A DNA stretch of 64,000 nt, taken from positions 15,705,501 through 15,769,500 of the forward strand of contig NC_090131.1 in assembly GCF_040581485.1 (NCBI RefSeq), in the 5' to 3' direction. The notes under the pieces are model-generated. The model saw only the letters and a program-made list of their open reading frames with translations. It was not told where the DNA came from and ran no database searches. Shown one piece after another: positions 1-11,477 of the stretch (the first letter of the stretch is position 1; every line of letters begins with the position of its first letter). The position numbers and the translations under genes were made by a program. The DNA comes from Linepithema humile. Lineage: Eukaryota; Arthropoda; Insecta; Hymenoptera; Formicidae.

Positions 1-131
1 TGAGTCAGTCGTCTCGACATTCAGTTTGTTGCAATCGTCAGTGGTTAGCAGTTCAATGATTGTAATCTAAGAATTGCTGAGAGTTTGTAACGCCTGTATT
101 CATAGACTTCAGAATTAGTAACGACTCTCTG
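1..131 (+). other. Non-coding first exon of GPCR copy 1
   Basis: This stretch matches the blocks that precede GPCR copies 2, 4 and 6 (ending at 5377, 52608 and 60534). In every copy it ends at a GTAAGTGAG donor, and an acceptor (tttttcag) lies about 140-220 bp downstream, just before the coding exon. No open frame is shared, so it is read as 5' UTR. The window opens almost exactly at the TCAGT motif that begins this exon, so the promoter of copy 1 lies outside. Confidence 0.65.
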
Positions 132-412
132 GTAAGTGAGATAGTCCGTAAAACATTTTACTTTAAATGTTTAAAATACTATATATATTTTATATATTTT
201 GTATATTTTATTCTTTTAATAATAAAAAAAAATTATTTTAATAAATATATTAATAAATAAAATTTATATACAAGATTTATTAATTTCAATGAATAATATA
301 TATAATAATGTTATAACGCTTTTTCAGACGTGTGACGCAATTTGATTATACCGGTTTTTGCTTTTTATTTCATAAGCAACTGTTAACAAACAATCTATAA
401 TCATAAGCCAGG

Positions 413-2137
413 ATGTTTTCTGAAAATAATCTCGGCAAAGATTATTCCAGAATATCTAAACACGAACTAGGATTGCATGTTTGTAATAACGAAAGAGATC
501 TTGACGAAAGTTTGCGAAACATGGCCGAAATTTTTATTTATCTCCACAGTTTAGATTTCATGACGCTTCATCCACTTGTAAACATAAGTAGAATTAAAAA
601 ATTTCAAGATTTATGTAACGCGCGCGAAGATATTGTAGGCAAACATTTTCCAATCACTTACTTCATAAATCAATTGTATTCCTTTTATTACATGTATCAT
701 GCAATTGCAGATGGTGTGAAAACCGATATGAATTTCAGAAAATACAGTCTGCCGATTTTTATCATTTTGGGTCTTTTAGGAAATTGTTTGTCTGCCAGTG
801 TGCTCTTCCGTAAAAAGATGCGTTCTTTTTCGTCCAACATCTATTTGGGCGTGCTAGCAATATGCGACATCGCTTATTCAATAATATTACTCATCCAATG
901 GCTCGTTTTAATGATCTATCTAGATAAAAATTATTTGTTTTGGTTAAATTTTTTGGTGGACATTCTGACTTTCTTTTCCGAGTTCATGAGTGTGTGGCTT
1001 GTAGTAGTCTTTTAGCGTTTTCGATTATACAGGATTTGAACGACCCAGGGTTGGTTAATGACGTCATTGCAACCTCTCCACCAATGAAAGACTTGCATTT
1101 ATAGTAAAATAGTGATTGATCAACCCTGGGTCGTTCAAATCCTGTATAATCGAAAACGCTATTTACCATTGAGCGATATATAGTGACAAAGTATCCGCTT
1201 CTACGTCGAGCTTGGTGCACTGTCAAACGAGCAAAAATCGTAGTAATCACACTGATTGGACTAGCGATTTTATATACCATTCTACATGTTTTTTTACTTA
1301 TTGGGGTCATGTATTATCAAGATAAAATATCATATTTTGAAAAAAAAGGAATAAATGACTATAATATATACAGATATATAAAATTCGAAAAACAAACAGA
1401 ATTTAAAAAGATACATATCGTTATAGAATCTATTACGCTATTTACTCTACCTGCTCTCGTGATAGTAATCTGCAATACTCTGATAGGATATCACATTTAC
1501 CAGCAAAATCGTGTTCGCAAAATGTTGATTACAGCGTCCGATTCTTCTAATGAGAGAACTCAGATTTCTAGTGATAAAAAGCTGCAGTATAAAATCACAA
1601 GAATGCTAATTCTCGTTTCAAGCATATTTGTAATCTTGAAATTACCTGCACATTACTTTGTTTACATTGCTATTTACGTACGTATCAATAATTTATACTA
1701 AAATAATACCGACCATAATATACTGTTTATTTACTCTGAAAATGCATTCTGTATATGACAAAAAAATATTAATTAATTTTTTTTTAAAGTTGGAAATTTT
1801 AAAAATAATTTATACTGTTTAATTTTTACATTATGAATGAAATTATACAATAGTTTTTTTATATTAGATATTCTCGTAAGAAAATGGATGCATTGAAATA
1901 CGATATGTTATTATTAATGGCTATATAAAACAAAAATAACAATAATAATTTTTTCAGATACCTAAATATGTCAATTTGCTTGTTATGTACATAATATTCA
2001 AGTTATTGGACACAGCACATTACAGTATAAATTTTGTTCTCTACTGCGCAACGGGACAAACTTTTCGCAGAGAACTAATCCACATGTTTACAAAACGTAA
2101 AAATGTAAGGAAAAACAAAAATGAAGAAAATGTATAA
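413..2137 (+). pseudogene. GPCR copy 1, broken by a MITE
   Basis: Class A GPCR of the same family as the gene at 5667. The coding exon starts at 413 (residues MFSENNLGKDYS) and runs through TM1 (LLGNC), TM2 (LAICD) and the start of TM3. At 1013 a 149-bp MITE supplies an immediate TAG stop. The same frame resumes at 1162 (ERY motif, TM4-TM6) and reaches a GTACGT donor after 1677. The last exon, 1958-2137 after a ttttttcag acceptor, encodes TM7 (NFVLY) and a basic tail ending in TAA. Apart from the MITE the frame is open, so inactivation was probably a single recent event. Unless the MITE is spliced out, the product is a fragment of about 200 residues ending in TM3. Confidence 0.85.
1013..1161. 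mobile_element. MITE, family 1, copy in GPCR 1
   Basis: 149-bp element with perfect 41-bp terminal inverted repeats beginning TAGCGTTTTCGATTATAC. It is flanked by TTT on both sides, and GPCR copy 2 shows the empty site (gtctttacc), so the target duplication is 3 bp. It has no coding capacity. A 3-bp duplication fits PIF/Harbinger or CACTA-type transposases; which one mobilised it cannot be told from here. Confidence 0.9.
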
Positions 2138-3125
2138 TTATAAGTAACAGTATGCTTGATGTTCAATTATGCAGTCATAATAAGGTAATATAACCATAAT
2201 TAAACACGGCGTTCTATACTGAAAATATAATCGATAAATTTACAAAATTAGATGTAAAAATTACATGATAAATAACAGAAATTCACTAAATATATATTGC
2301 AAATTTACATAATTTCATACATTTTATACTAGTATATTTCCATTTAGCGGCGCACTCAGGATATTTTTTTCAGGGGGGGGGGGCTTAAAATTTACACACA
2401 AAATGAAACAGTATGATCAAAAGTCAGGATAATTTTATATTGCACACTAAAAAATATAAAAATGTTACATTGTTTAATAAAAAATAAAATTTATTTTTAT
2501 AGTAGCATAATTATAAATTAATATCAAGTTTTTTTGCTTTTCTATAAATAATCAGATTAACTGGATTGCTTAAATAATTAGAAAATTTGTCTATATATAT
2601 GGCTGCTAGATGTTTCTTAAGTAACTTATTTAAATCTTTCCACAATATGAATATCTTAAAGTACAATAGATATTATAGGTATACGCTCAAACAGCAGTAT
2701 AGCTGGAGAAGCTATCATAATTATTTGTGTGCAAGAATATTGATGTGAATTTTGAATTATTAAAATTATGATTATAATTAATAACAGACAAAAAATACAA
2801 ATATTTGAACGCATTTTATTTAACTACAGATTTTTTACTTTTTGCTGTTAAGTTAATAAAAAAATAAAGTATATTAATTCAATTTTAGGGAGTTTTAACC
2901 CCCTTCCCTCGCCCCCCTTATGAGTGGGCCACTGTTCCCATTATTTATCGTGTAATTTTTACATCTTTGTTGTGTAAATTTACCGACTTTTTGAGTGTGC
3001 ATACTTATATTACATTAATAAAATTCTTTTATTATAATTGTTATATGAGTTTTATAATTAATTGAATAAAAGGAAAAATAAGTTAATTTTTTCTCAATTT
3101 GATAATACTTTGCATTTTGTTACAG

Positions 3126-3650
3126 CTTGCAAGTTTACGTCCAATCGCACTTCAAACAAAACAATGTGTTTGTTAACAACGCACAAATGATATAGCGTTT
3201 TCGATTATACAGGATTTGAACGACCCAGGGTTGGTTAATGACGTCATTCCAACCTCTCCACCAATGAAAGACTTGCATTTATAGTAAAATAGTGATTGAT
3301 CAACCCTGGGTCGTTCAAATCCTGTATAATCGAAAACGCTAATAGTTTCTCAAAAGAAGCTAACACTCCTGATTGATACACGATAGATTATAATATACAT
3401 TATAATTTCATATAAATATAGTTAACTGCAAATAGCTAAATAAGATAGTTAAACAAATTATTGTATTAAAAGCGTTAAAAGTCAAAAATAAATTTAAAAA
3501 TATTTGATACACATATATGTAGGTAGTATGTATAATACAATGTTTCAGCGCACCATAAAGAAAAGGACAGTTTTATCAATTCTCTTAATGAATGTGAGAA
3601 TAAACTTTACTTGGAAGATGAGCTATAACTTAGAAAAAGTGTTGATTTAC
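3126..3650 (+). other. Exon-like conserved blocks downstream of the GPCR
   Basis: Two short blocks recur behind the GPCR copies. Block one follows a pyrimidine-rich acceptor ending TTACAG and begins at 3126, 8231, 51242, 54895, 58053, 59191 and 62817. Block two begins near 3550, 8503, 51540, 55166, 58330, 59465 and 63088. In the best copies they stay open: block one at 59191 reads LTNLCVIALQ onward to a TAA, and block two at 3550 reads HHKEKDSFINSLNE to a TAA. Other copies have stops or shifts in the same frame. They may be decayed 3' exons of the ancestral locus or just well-kept 3' UTR. No family recognised. Confidence 0.35.
3193..3341. mobile_element. MITE, family 1, second copy
   Basis: Nearly identical to the copy at 1013 (one visible base difference, g/c near the start of the core). 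It has the same 41-bp terminal inverted repeats and is flanked by ATA on both sides. The empty site is preserved after GPCR copy 2 near 8293 (aatgatagtttc), which confirms the 3-bp target duplication. Confidence 0.9.
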
Positions 3651-4056
3651 TATTAAATAGGTGAACTGTCGCATCGTAGATTGTAATGTTAATTTATTTT
3701 GTCATAATCAATGTTGCGTAAATTACACGTTTATTCATTACAAGAATATTTTTCAAAGAAGAAAAAGAACATTCTAAAAATGTGTTATGTTTTATTTACA
3801 TGTTATTATATCACAAATCTATACCAATGTATTGATATACAAGTACATGTCTCATCATATTACTACACATGTGCATATTATTTTTTTCTATATAATAAAC
3901 ACTTTTTAACATGTTTTGTAATTTTAAAAATACAAATAATATTAAGATATTGTTCTTTTTTATTAAACAATAATCGTGAAAACAACGAACTAATAAAGCA
4001 GGAGCTGGTTAGAATTGCTAAAAAGTTTATTTTATTAAAAAATTATAACAACAAAC

Positions 4057-4087
4057 GTTTCGGCCTAAAGGATGTGGCAATCTTCAG
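4057..4087 (-). ncRNA. Hammerhead-ribozyme-like core in a PLE remnant
   Basis: Read on the minus strand: CTGAAGA (4087-4081), a 19-nt segment able to form a short GCC/GGC helix, then GAAAC (4061-4057). This is the order CUGANGA, helix II, GAAAC of a hammerhead core, and it sits where PLEs carry such motifs. Helix II is only about 3 bp, as in minimal PLE hammerheads. Helices I and III and the cleavage site were not resolved by eye. A second copy lies at 58845-58875. Confidence 0.45.
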
Positions 4088-4595
4088 GGTAAAAAATTTG
4101 ACATAAATAATGTAGTCGTAAGTAGACAAAACGCTGATAAGCTAATTAAGCTAGAAATGCTCTCGAACAATGATTGTGATTCTGGTAAAATATCCTGTTA
4201 ATGTGAAACGACGTAAGGGTCAGGAGCGTCTTCAAAACCTAAAATTAAAAAATTTTTATGTGTATAAATACCTCTGATAATACGGTTTATACATTTAGTT
4301 GTTACTCTTGTTAAAAATGTGTAAAGCCAAAGACCATCTAACTTGCAAAATAGAAAACAACCAAAAAGGTTTATGTAAATGGTCGAAAATTACTACAATT
4401 CGGAAATAAAAAATTTAAAAAATTAAAAAAAAATTAAGTACAAAAATTTTTTCCTAAAAAATATATACCTTAAACAGTCCGTCAGAAGTGTGTATCAAAA
4501 ATTTAAAAATGAGACATGTGTCAACGGTAGTCAACGGGACTCGACTGACAAAGATGTAAGACGGAAAGGAAAGAGAGGATAGGCTATTGAGTGGA

Positions 4596-4784
4596 TTAAA
4601 GGGTGGGGAATTTCTTAAGTATTGGTAGATTTGTATCTGGTAATAATTCCGTGTCCTTTTGTTTGTTTAGTCCTGTATTCTGTCTTTTAATATGTAGTAT
4701 TTCAGAAGTTAGTCTTTCGCTGTAACAAGGTTCTCTGTCTAGTCTGTTGATTTTGTCCCATTTGAAATCATGATTGAATTCCAT
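4596..4784 (-). pseudogene. Penelope-like GIY-YIG C-terminal fragment
   Basis: 62-codon minus-strand frame with the pattern FKWDKINRLDREPCYSERL followed by SEILHIKRQ and NTGLNKQKDTE. This matches the C-terminal end of PLE polyproteins, where a conserved W-D, a Y/K-R-L-SE block and an N-L/N-Q-D track close the GIY-YIG nuclease. The upstream polyprotein is absent on this strand. It is a dead fragment with no start of its own. Confidence 0.6.
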
Positions 4785-4855
4785 TCTGTGCTAAGAAATT
4801 ACCGAGGGAGAACCTGATTTTTTATTGATATCTGCTCTGTGTTCTTTTATTCTAG

Positions 4856-5113
4856 TCAAATACTTTTTATAATTTAGTCAAAAACTTACATGAATTACTT
4901 TACAATAGTATAAACAAACCTAGCAGTTATATAAAAAATAGTTTTAGTTTAGTCAAGAAATTAAACGGAAAACTGATTAATCCAAAGACTTATACCGCTT
5001 CTCTAGATGTGGTATCTTTATTCACAAACATATTTATTGAGAATACATTTGATAGCATTAAGAAACGCTGGAATCAGATAAAAGGTCATACATCCATGAT
5101 TATATACCAATGA
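4856..5113 (+). pseudogene. Penelope-like reverse transcriptase fragment
   Basis: Open stretch of about 85 codons between stops on the plus strand. It contains YNLVKNLHELLYNSIN and then TASLDVVSLFTNI, the metal-binding LDVVSLFTNIP-type motif of PLE reverse transcriptases, and ends at TGA (5111). It runs opposite to the GIY-YIG fragment 70 bp away, so this is a rearranged or inverted remnant. It abuts the conserved promoter block of GPCR copy 2. Confidence 0.7.
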
Positions 5114-5129
5114 TATTATTAATATCTAC

Positions 5130-5377
5130 ATAGAACGATAAGTTCCTGCAGAAACTCACATGTCAACGGATATGGACAACGTTATGGTCAAAATGTTAAT
5201 CATTTTGGTAAGCCGCAAACTTCCAGGAAGAAATAATACCGTCATCCGAGTCAGTCGTCTCAACATTCAGTCTGTTGCAATCGTCAGTGTTTAGCAGTTC
5301 AGAGATTAAAATCCGGGAATTGCTGAGAGTTTGTAACGCTCGTATTCATAGGCTTCAGAATTTTTAACAACTCTCAG
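5130..5377 (+). promoter_or_regulatory. Promoter and 5' UTR exon of GPCR copy 2
   Basis: A block of about 120 bp upstream of the first exon is nearly identical in front of copies 2, 4 and 6 (5130, 52380, 60298), although the DNA further upstream of copy 2 is different (a PLE fragment). It has no TATA box. It contains TCAGT (5251), which fits an arthropod initiator, and this is the likely transcription start. The exon ends at 5377 before GTAAGTGAG; the acceptor is at 5580-5582. Core-promoter assignment is inference. Confidence 0.45.
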
Positions 5378-5666
5378 GTAAGTGAGATAGTGAGTAAGAC
5401 ATTTTACTTTAATGCTTAAAATATTGTATATATTTTGTATATTTCATTTTTATTTTGTATATTGCATTTTCTTAATAATAAAAAAAATTATTTTAACAAA
5501 TATATCGATAAATAAAATTTATATACAAGATTTATTGATTTTAATAAATTATATATATAATAATGTTACAATGCTTTTTCAGGCGCGTGACGCAACTTGA
5601 TTATACCGCTTTTTGCTTTTTATCTCATAAGCAACTGTTGCACACAATCCACAATCATACGCAAGG

Positions 5667-7235
5667 ATGTTTTCTGAAAATAATCTTGGCAAAGATTATT
5701 CCAGCATATCTAAACACGAACTAGAATTGCATGTTTGTAACAACGAGAGAGATATTGACGAAAGTTTGCGAAACATGGTCAAAGAATTTATTCATCCCTA
5801 CAATATATATATGACGTTTAATCCAGTTGTGAACATAAGTAGAATTGAAAAGTTCCAAGATTTATGTAACAAAGATATAGTAGGCAGACATTTTTCAATT
5901 ACTTACTTCATAAATCAATTGTATTCTTTTTATTACATGTTTCATGCAATTGCAGATGATGTGGAAACCTATATAAATTTCAGAAAATACAGTCTGCCGA
6001 TTTTTATCATTCTGGGTCTTTTAGGAAATTGTTTGTCTGCCAGTGTGCTCTTCCGTAAAAAGATGCGTTCTTTCTCGTCCAACATCTATTTGGGCGTGCT
6101 AGCAATATGCGACATCGCTTATTCAATAATATTATTCATTGAATGGCTCGTTTTAATGAATATCCATCTAGATAAAAATTATTTGTTTTGGTTGTATTTT
6201 TTGGTGGACATTTTGACTTTCTTTTTCGAGTTCATGAGTGTGTGGCTTGTAGTAGTCTTTACCATCGAGCGATATATAGTGACGAAGTATCCGCTTTTAC
6301 GTCGAGCTTGGTGCACTGTCAAACGAGCAAAAATCATAGTAATCACACTGATTGGATTAGCAATTTTATATACCATTCTACATGTTTTTTTATTTATTGG
6401 GCTCAAGTATTATCTAGATGAAGTATCATATTTTGAAAAAAAAGGAATAAATGTCTACGATTTATACAAATATATAAAATTCGAAAAACAAACAGGAGTT
6501 AGAAAGATAAGGACCGTTATAGATTCTATTACGCTATTTACTTTACCTGCTCTCGTGATAGTAATCTGCAATACTCTGATAGGATATCACATTTACCAGC
6601 AAAATCGTGTTCGCAAAATGTTGATTACAGCGTCCGATTCTTCTAATGAGAGAACTCAGATTTTTAGTGATAAAAAGCTGCAGTATAAAATCACAAGAAT
6701 GCTAATTCTCGTTTCAAGCATATTTGTAATCTTGAAATTACCTGAACATTACTTTCATTACATTAGTAGTTACGTACGTATCAATCATTTATACTAAAAT
6801 AATACCGACATAATATACTGTTTATTTACTCTGAAAATGCATTCTGTATATGACAAAAAAATATTAATTAATTTTTCTTTTAAAGTTGGAAATTTTAAAA
6901 ATAATTTATACTGTTTAATTTTTACATTATGAATGAAATTATACAATAGTTTTTTTATATTAGATATTCTCTCGTAAGAAAATGGATGCATTGAAATACG
7001 ATATGTTATTATTAATGGCTATATAAAACAAAAATGACAATAATAATTTTTTCAGATACCTAAATATGTCAATTTGCTTGTTATGTACATAATATTCAAG
7101 TTATTAGACACAGCACATTACAGTATAAATTTTGTTCTCTACTGCGCAACGGGACAAACTTTTCGCAGAGAACTAATCCACATGTTTACAAAACGTAAAA
7201 ATGTAAGCAAAAACAAAAATGAAGAAAATGTATAA
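5667..7235 (+). CDS. Class A (rhodopsin-like) GPCR, copy 2, intact
   Basis: Predicted 428-aa seven-helix receptor of the plasma membrane; ligand unknown, with general resemblance to insect peptide (FMRFamide-type) receptors. Coding exons are 5667-6773 and 7056-7235, joined in phase 0 (donor GTACGT, acceptor ttttttcag). The N-terminus is long (about 107 aa) and has no obvious signal peptide. TM1 is about 108-130 (GLLGNC), TM2 about 139-163 (LAICD, the conserved Asp at 149), TM3 about 183-203 ending in ERY, TM4 about 222-245, TM5 about 286-308 (Pro 294), and TM6 about 343-365 (LP). Exon 3 gives TM7 with NFVLY in place of NPxxY and a helix-8-like TGQTFRREL. The usual cysteines at the top of TM3 and in ECL2 are missing, which is atypical. 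ATG chosen because every copy starts with MFSENNL. Confidence 0.85.
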
Positions 7236-10200
7236 TTATAAGTAACAGTATGTTTGATGTTCAATTATGCAGTCATAATAAGGTAATATAACCATAATTA
7301 AACACAGCGTTCTATACTGAAAATATAATCGATAAATTTACAAAATTAGATGTAAAAATGACATGATAAATAACAGAAATTTACTAAATATATATTGCAA
7401 ATTTACATAATTTTATACATTTTATACTAGTATATTTCCATTTAGCGGCGCACTCAGGATATTTTTTTCAGGGGGGTGGGGGGTTTAAAATTTACACACA
7501 AAATTAAACAGTATGACCAAAAATCAGGATAATTTTGTATTGCACACTAAAAAATATAAAAATGTTACATTGTTTAATAAAAAATAAAATTTATTTTTAT
7601 AGTAGCATAATTATAAATTAATATCAAGTTTTTTTGCTTTTCTATAAATAATCAGATTAACTGGATTGCTTAAATAATTAGAAAATTTGTCTATATATAT
7701 GGCTGCTAGATGTTTCTTAAGTAACTTATTTAAATCCTTCCACAATATGAATATCTTAAAGTACAATAGATATTATAGGTATACGTTCGAACAGCAGTAT
7801 AATTGAAGAAGCTGTCATAATTATTTGTGTGCAAGAATATTGATGTAAATTTTGAATTATTAAAATTGTGATTATAATTAATAACAGACAAAAAATACAA
7901 ATATTTGAACGCATTTTATTTAACTACAAATTTTTTACTTTTTGCTGTTAAGTTAATAAAAAAATAAAGTATATTAATTCAATTTTAGGGAGTTTTAACC
8001 CCCCCCCCCCTCCTCGCCCCCCTTATGAGTGGGCCACTGTTCCCATTATTTATCGTGTAATTTTTACATCTTTGTTGTGTAAATTTACCGACTTTTTGAG
8101 TGTGCATACTTATATTACATTAATAAAATTCTTTTACTATAATTGTTATATGAGTTTTATAATTAATTGAATAAAAGAAAAAATAAGTTAATTTTTTCTC
8201 AATTTGATAATACTTTGCATTTTGTTACAGCTTGCAAGTTTACGTCCAATCGCACTTCAAACAAAACAATGTGTTTGTTAACAACGCACAAATGATAGTT
8301 TCTCAAAAGAAGCTAACACTCCTGATTGATACACGAGAAATTATAATATACATTATAACTTCATATAAATATAGTTAACTGCAAATAGCTTAATAAAATA
8401 GTTAAACATTGTTATATCAAAAGTGTTAAAAGTAAGTCAAATATAACAATTAAAAAATCTATAATATACATATATGTATGTAGGTAATATGTACAAAATT
8501 TTAAGGCATCATAAAGCAATGGACAGTTTTATCAATTCTTTTAATGAATATTTTGTGATTTAACAGTGGAAAGAAAGAAATAATGGACACACACGTGCCT
8601 ACTTGTTTGCGGCCAGCTCGAGCGAGAGAGGGGTGAAGGGGGAAAGGTGAGAAAGAAAGAGTGTGAGTGGGAGTGAGGGGGGGGGGGAGAGAAGCATCAT
8701 AGTGCGTTCATTACACAGATAAATAATGTTTTGAAAAATAATGTACAAGAAATTAATGAAGCTTATTGCTCGTAATTAATACTATGATCTATAACAATAA
8801 CTACATTGAAAAAATATAAGTATTCTTTTAATTTATTGATATATGAACTAATATTACAATTTATTGCAATTATTGCAGAAATATAGATACTTACATGCCT
8901 ATTTCTTTATCTTATTTATATTTTAGATACGCCAGCGTTGTTATCGTCATTTCTTTTATTTTCCAGCGCAATATACACCAAATTATTGGTTTGATTTTTA
9001 TATTCTAACATTCTGTTGCTAATTATAACATGACTACAGTTTTCAACGTCTTAGATTTAAACACTTTAGTATTTTAGTATTTGTATTAAAATAAAGCGAA
9101 TATTTAATATTTCAAATTTGCTACAATTTATTATCTTTTTATTGTTTGTGAGTAAAAAACATTTTTCCGTCTCAGTAACATAGAAAATATTTAGTTAAGT
9201 AAAAAAGTAACAAATATAAATTTATATAATGAAATATTATATGTTGACCACAAAAATTGGTCGAAAAGTTCAATTAATTCTGAGCACTGTTATAAAGCAA
9301 AAATCGCTTTAATACTGCTTATTCAACTTGATCAAAATTAAACGTATTTTTTTTTTCAATTTTTTGGAGCGTAATGAATATTTGTATAACATAATTAAAT
9401 AAAACATGATTTTTCTATATATATATTTTTTCATGTATATGTATTATAAATGTACCAATTATTATCACATGCTATACGTATTTGTGTGAATATATAATCA
9501 ATCTCGAATTATACTTAAATGATTATATGAAAATTTTAAAATATGTGTTATTTCCATGTGCAAACTTATGCCAAAAGTTCAATTTATCACGCGAACAATA
9601 ACATTAAATTCGCAAAAGATTCGAGAAATTTTGGAATAAACGAAATAACATTAAAATAATAAAATGATATAATCTCCTACTCACAATACTTTAAATACAA
9701 CATTAATTTCATAGAAATTGAAAAATTTTTAATTATTATAACATTAAAATGATAAAATGCAATCTGCTACATACTTGAATTATTTTAAAGATAACATTAA
9801 GTTCGTAATCAAGATATTTTTAAATAAGATTAATATTGAAATGATGAAATAATACATGATAAAATAATAATCTTTTACTTGCTTATAATACTTTAAGACA
9901 ACATATGTATATCATGAGATCAAGGAATTCATAAATAAGCATAACATTAAATTAATAAAATTATACAATCTCCTACATCTTTGTAATACTTTATAATATT
10001 GATATATTATTTTCTAAAGATTCAAGTTTAGATTCAAGTTTCGTAATTCTTTAAAATCATTTCGTAAAGTCATATAAAATGTTCATATCCGAACTCTTCA
10101 AAAAGTATTTACACAAGCATTGTAAAAAGAAATTAAAGGAATATACATTTCGTACATGAATTTCGAAAAATACTGTCTTCTTATGCACAAAAAAGCAATA

Positions 10201-11075
10201 CTTCTATGTCCAGCTGCGAAATACGTAATTCTCCAGTTCCTTCTTAACATGATTGTGTTAGTGATTTGCTAAGGATTCTGACGTCTACTTTTTTCATAAA
10301 AATACTATACAAAAGTATCAGATTTTTATGTTGAATTGCACAATATAATCAAACGGTTCCTTTTTGAAAATATTGAGTGACGTAGACATTGTATCTATTC
10401 CAATCTATGCGTTGCAAAACGCGATTCGATGAAATTTACATAAACATTCGCAACATATATTTCGAACAAGTACTAATTATCTGAGTTTTGTTATTCTTAT
10501 TATATATGTACTGAGTACGTCACTCGAAGATTCGTCACTATACAAAAAATTTGTTATATTCATGAAATCGGTTTAGTTTTTTGTAAATGTATAAACACAA
10601 TACTTTATTTTAAAGCATAATTCAAAAAATATTATGTTTTAAAACAATAACTATAATTTATAAGTTTATAAATTTATAGGATTGTGTTAAATTGTAAATA
10701 TATAAATATATATATTTAAATTTATACATTTTATACAATTTTTATACATTTATAAACACAAAACCGATATGCGATAAATAAGTCAAATTATACGCCAATG
10801 TCTTCATGTCTTTCAAATCACTTAGGTCAAATTCAAGACTGCCGTTATTGCTGATCATGAAATGATACTTAAAAATGCCGCTACCATCATTTCCATTGCC
10901 AAATGTTGATGAATCTGAATAAACATTTGTAATATATAAAAAACAAATGTTAATTATTTGATTATTTTATCATATTTTGATTGAGTAAACTACTGAAAGA
11001 ATAAAATGTAATTATAAATATTACTAAACAATGGTAATTAATAAAATATGATTAAAACTTACGATCGTTTTTCTT
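7236..11075. other. Intergenic AT-rich region
   Basis: The first 1.2 kb repeats the 3' flank of GPCR copy 1, including the exon-like block at 8231. At about 8580-8690 there is a GA/G-rich patch (gagagagggg, then a run of G). From 8700 on it is AT-rich with a degenerate tandem repeat at 9580-10010. I see no convincing gene. Confidence 0.6.
9580..10010. repeat. Degenerate tandem repeat, about 95-110 bp units
   Basis: About four diverged units begin near 9645, 9740, 9828 and 9940. Each contains an AACATTAAA-type motif, an ATAATCTCCTAC-type motif and an AATACTTTA-type motif in that order. No coding frame runs through it. Confidence 0.5.
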
Positions 11076-11477
11076 TTAACTTGCGTAGCTTGTCGACGGT
11101 CCAGCTTCATCATGTTCTGTTCCTTGTTCCAAATCTTTTTGTTGTATTCTTTCCCATTCCTCTAAATGTACAGATGACATGTGGTCTTTTAAATTATCCC
11201 AATCATAATCAATGTTTATATTTTCTTCACATATCGTACAACTCGCATTACATTCATCTTGTCTTGCGTATTTAAATATCCAATATTGAGAAGAGGATTT
11301 TAGGTCTTGTGAACAACAATGTTCAATATTGACATCTTTTTGATGACATATTACGCATTCTATACTTAGACTTATTTCTGTGTCATATGTGTACCTCAAA
11401 CATTTCCACTCATCTGAAAATCTGTGGACGTTACATTGTTCCCATGTTTCTTTATCGAAAATATTATAATGTAACAT

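Larger units (their letters stand above)
2138..3925. other. 3' flank of GPCR copy 1 (no complete gene)
   Basis: AT-rich 3' flank, closely matching 7236-8500 after GPCR copy 2. It includes a G-run then a C-run (about 2373 and 2900), a second MITE and two exon-like blocks described separately. I see no open frame with recognisable protein similarity. Confidence 0.6.
3925..4795 (-). mobile_element. Penelope-like element, 3' end remnant
   Basis: On the minus strand this holds a GIY-YIG-type C-terminal fragment (4784-4596), then about 650 bp of non-coding 3' region with a hammerhead-like motif (4087-4057). Penelope-like elements (PLEs) pair a reverse transcriptase with a C-terminal GIY-YIG nuclease and carry hammerhead motifs in their terminal repeats, which is the basis of the call. 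The element is 5'-truncated. The last ~330 bp recur almost unchanged at 58745-59075, also downstream of a GPCR copy, so that part was probably copied with the locus. Boundaries are approximate. Confidence 0.65.

Noticed and set aside
1678..1701. In-frame end VRINNLY as the GPCR C-terminus (same at 6774, 54013, 61937)
   Set aside because: It would leave only six helices; GTACGT is a donor, and the next exon supplies TM7 in phase in every copy.
6188..6421. Alternate-frame ORFs overlapping the GPCR exons (also 6179, 53442, 61366)
   Set aside because: Shadows of the receptor coding sequence with no motif of their own.
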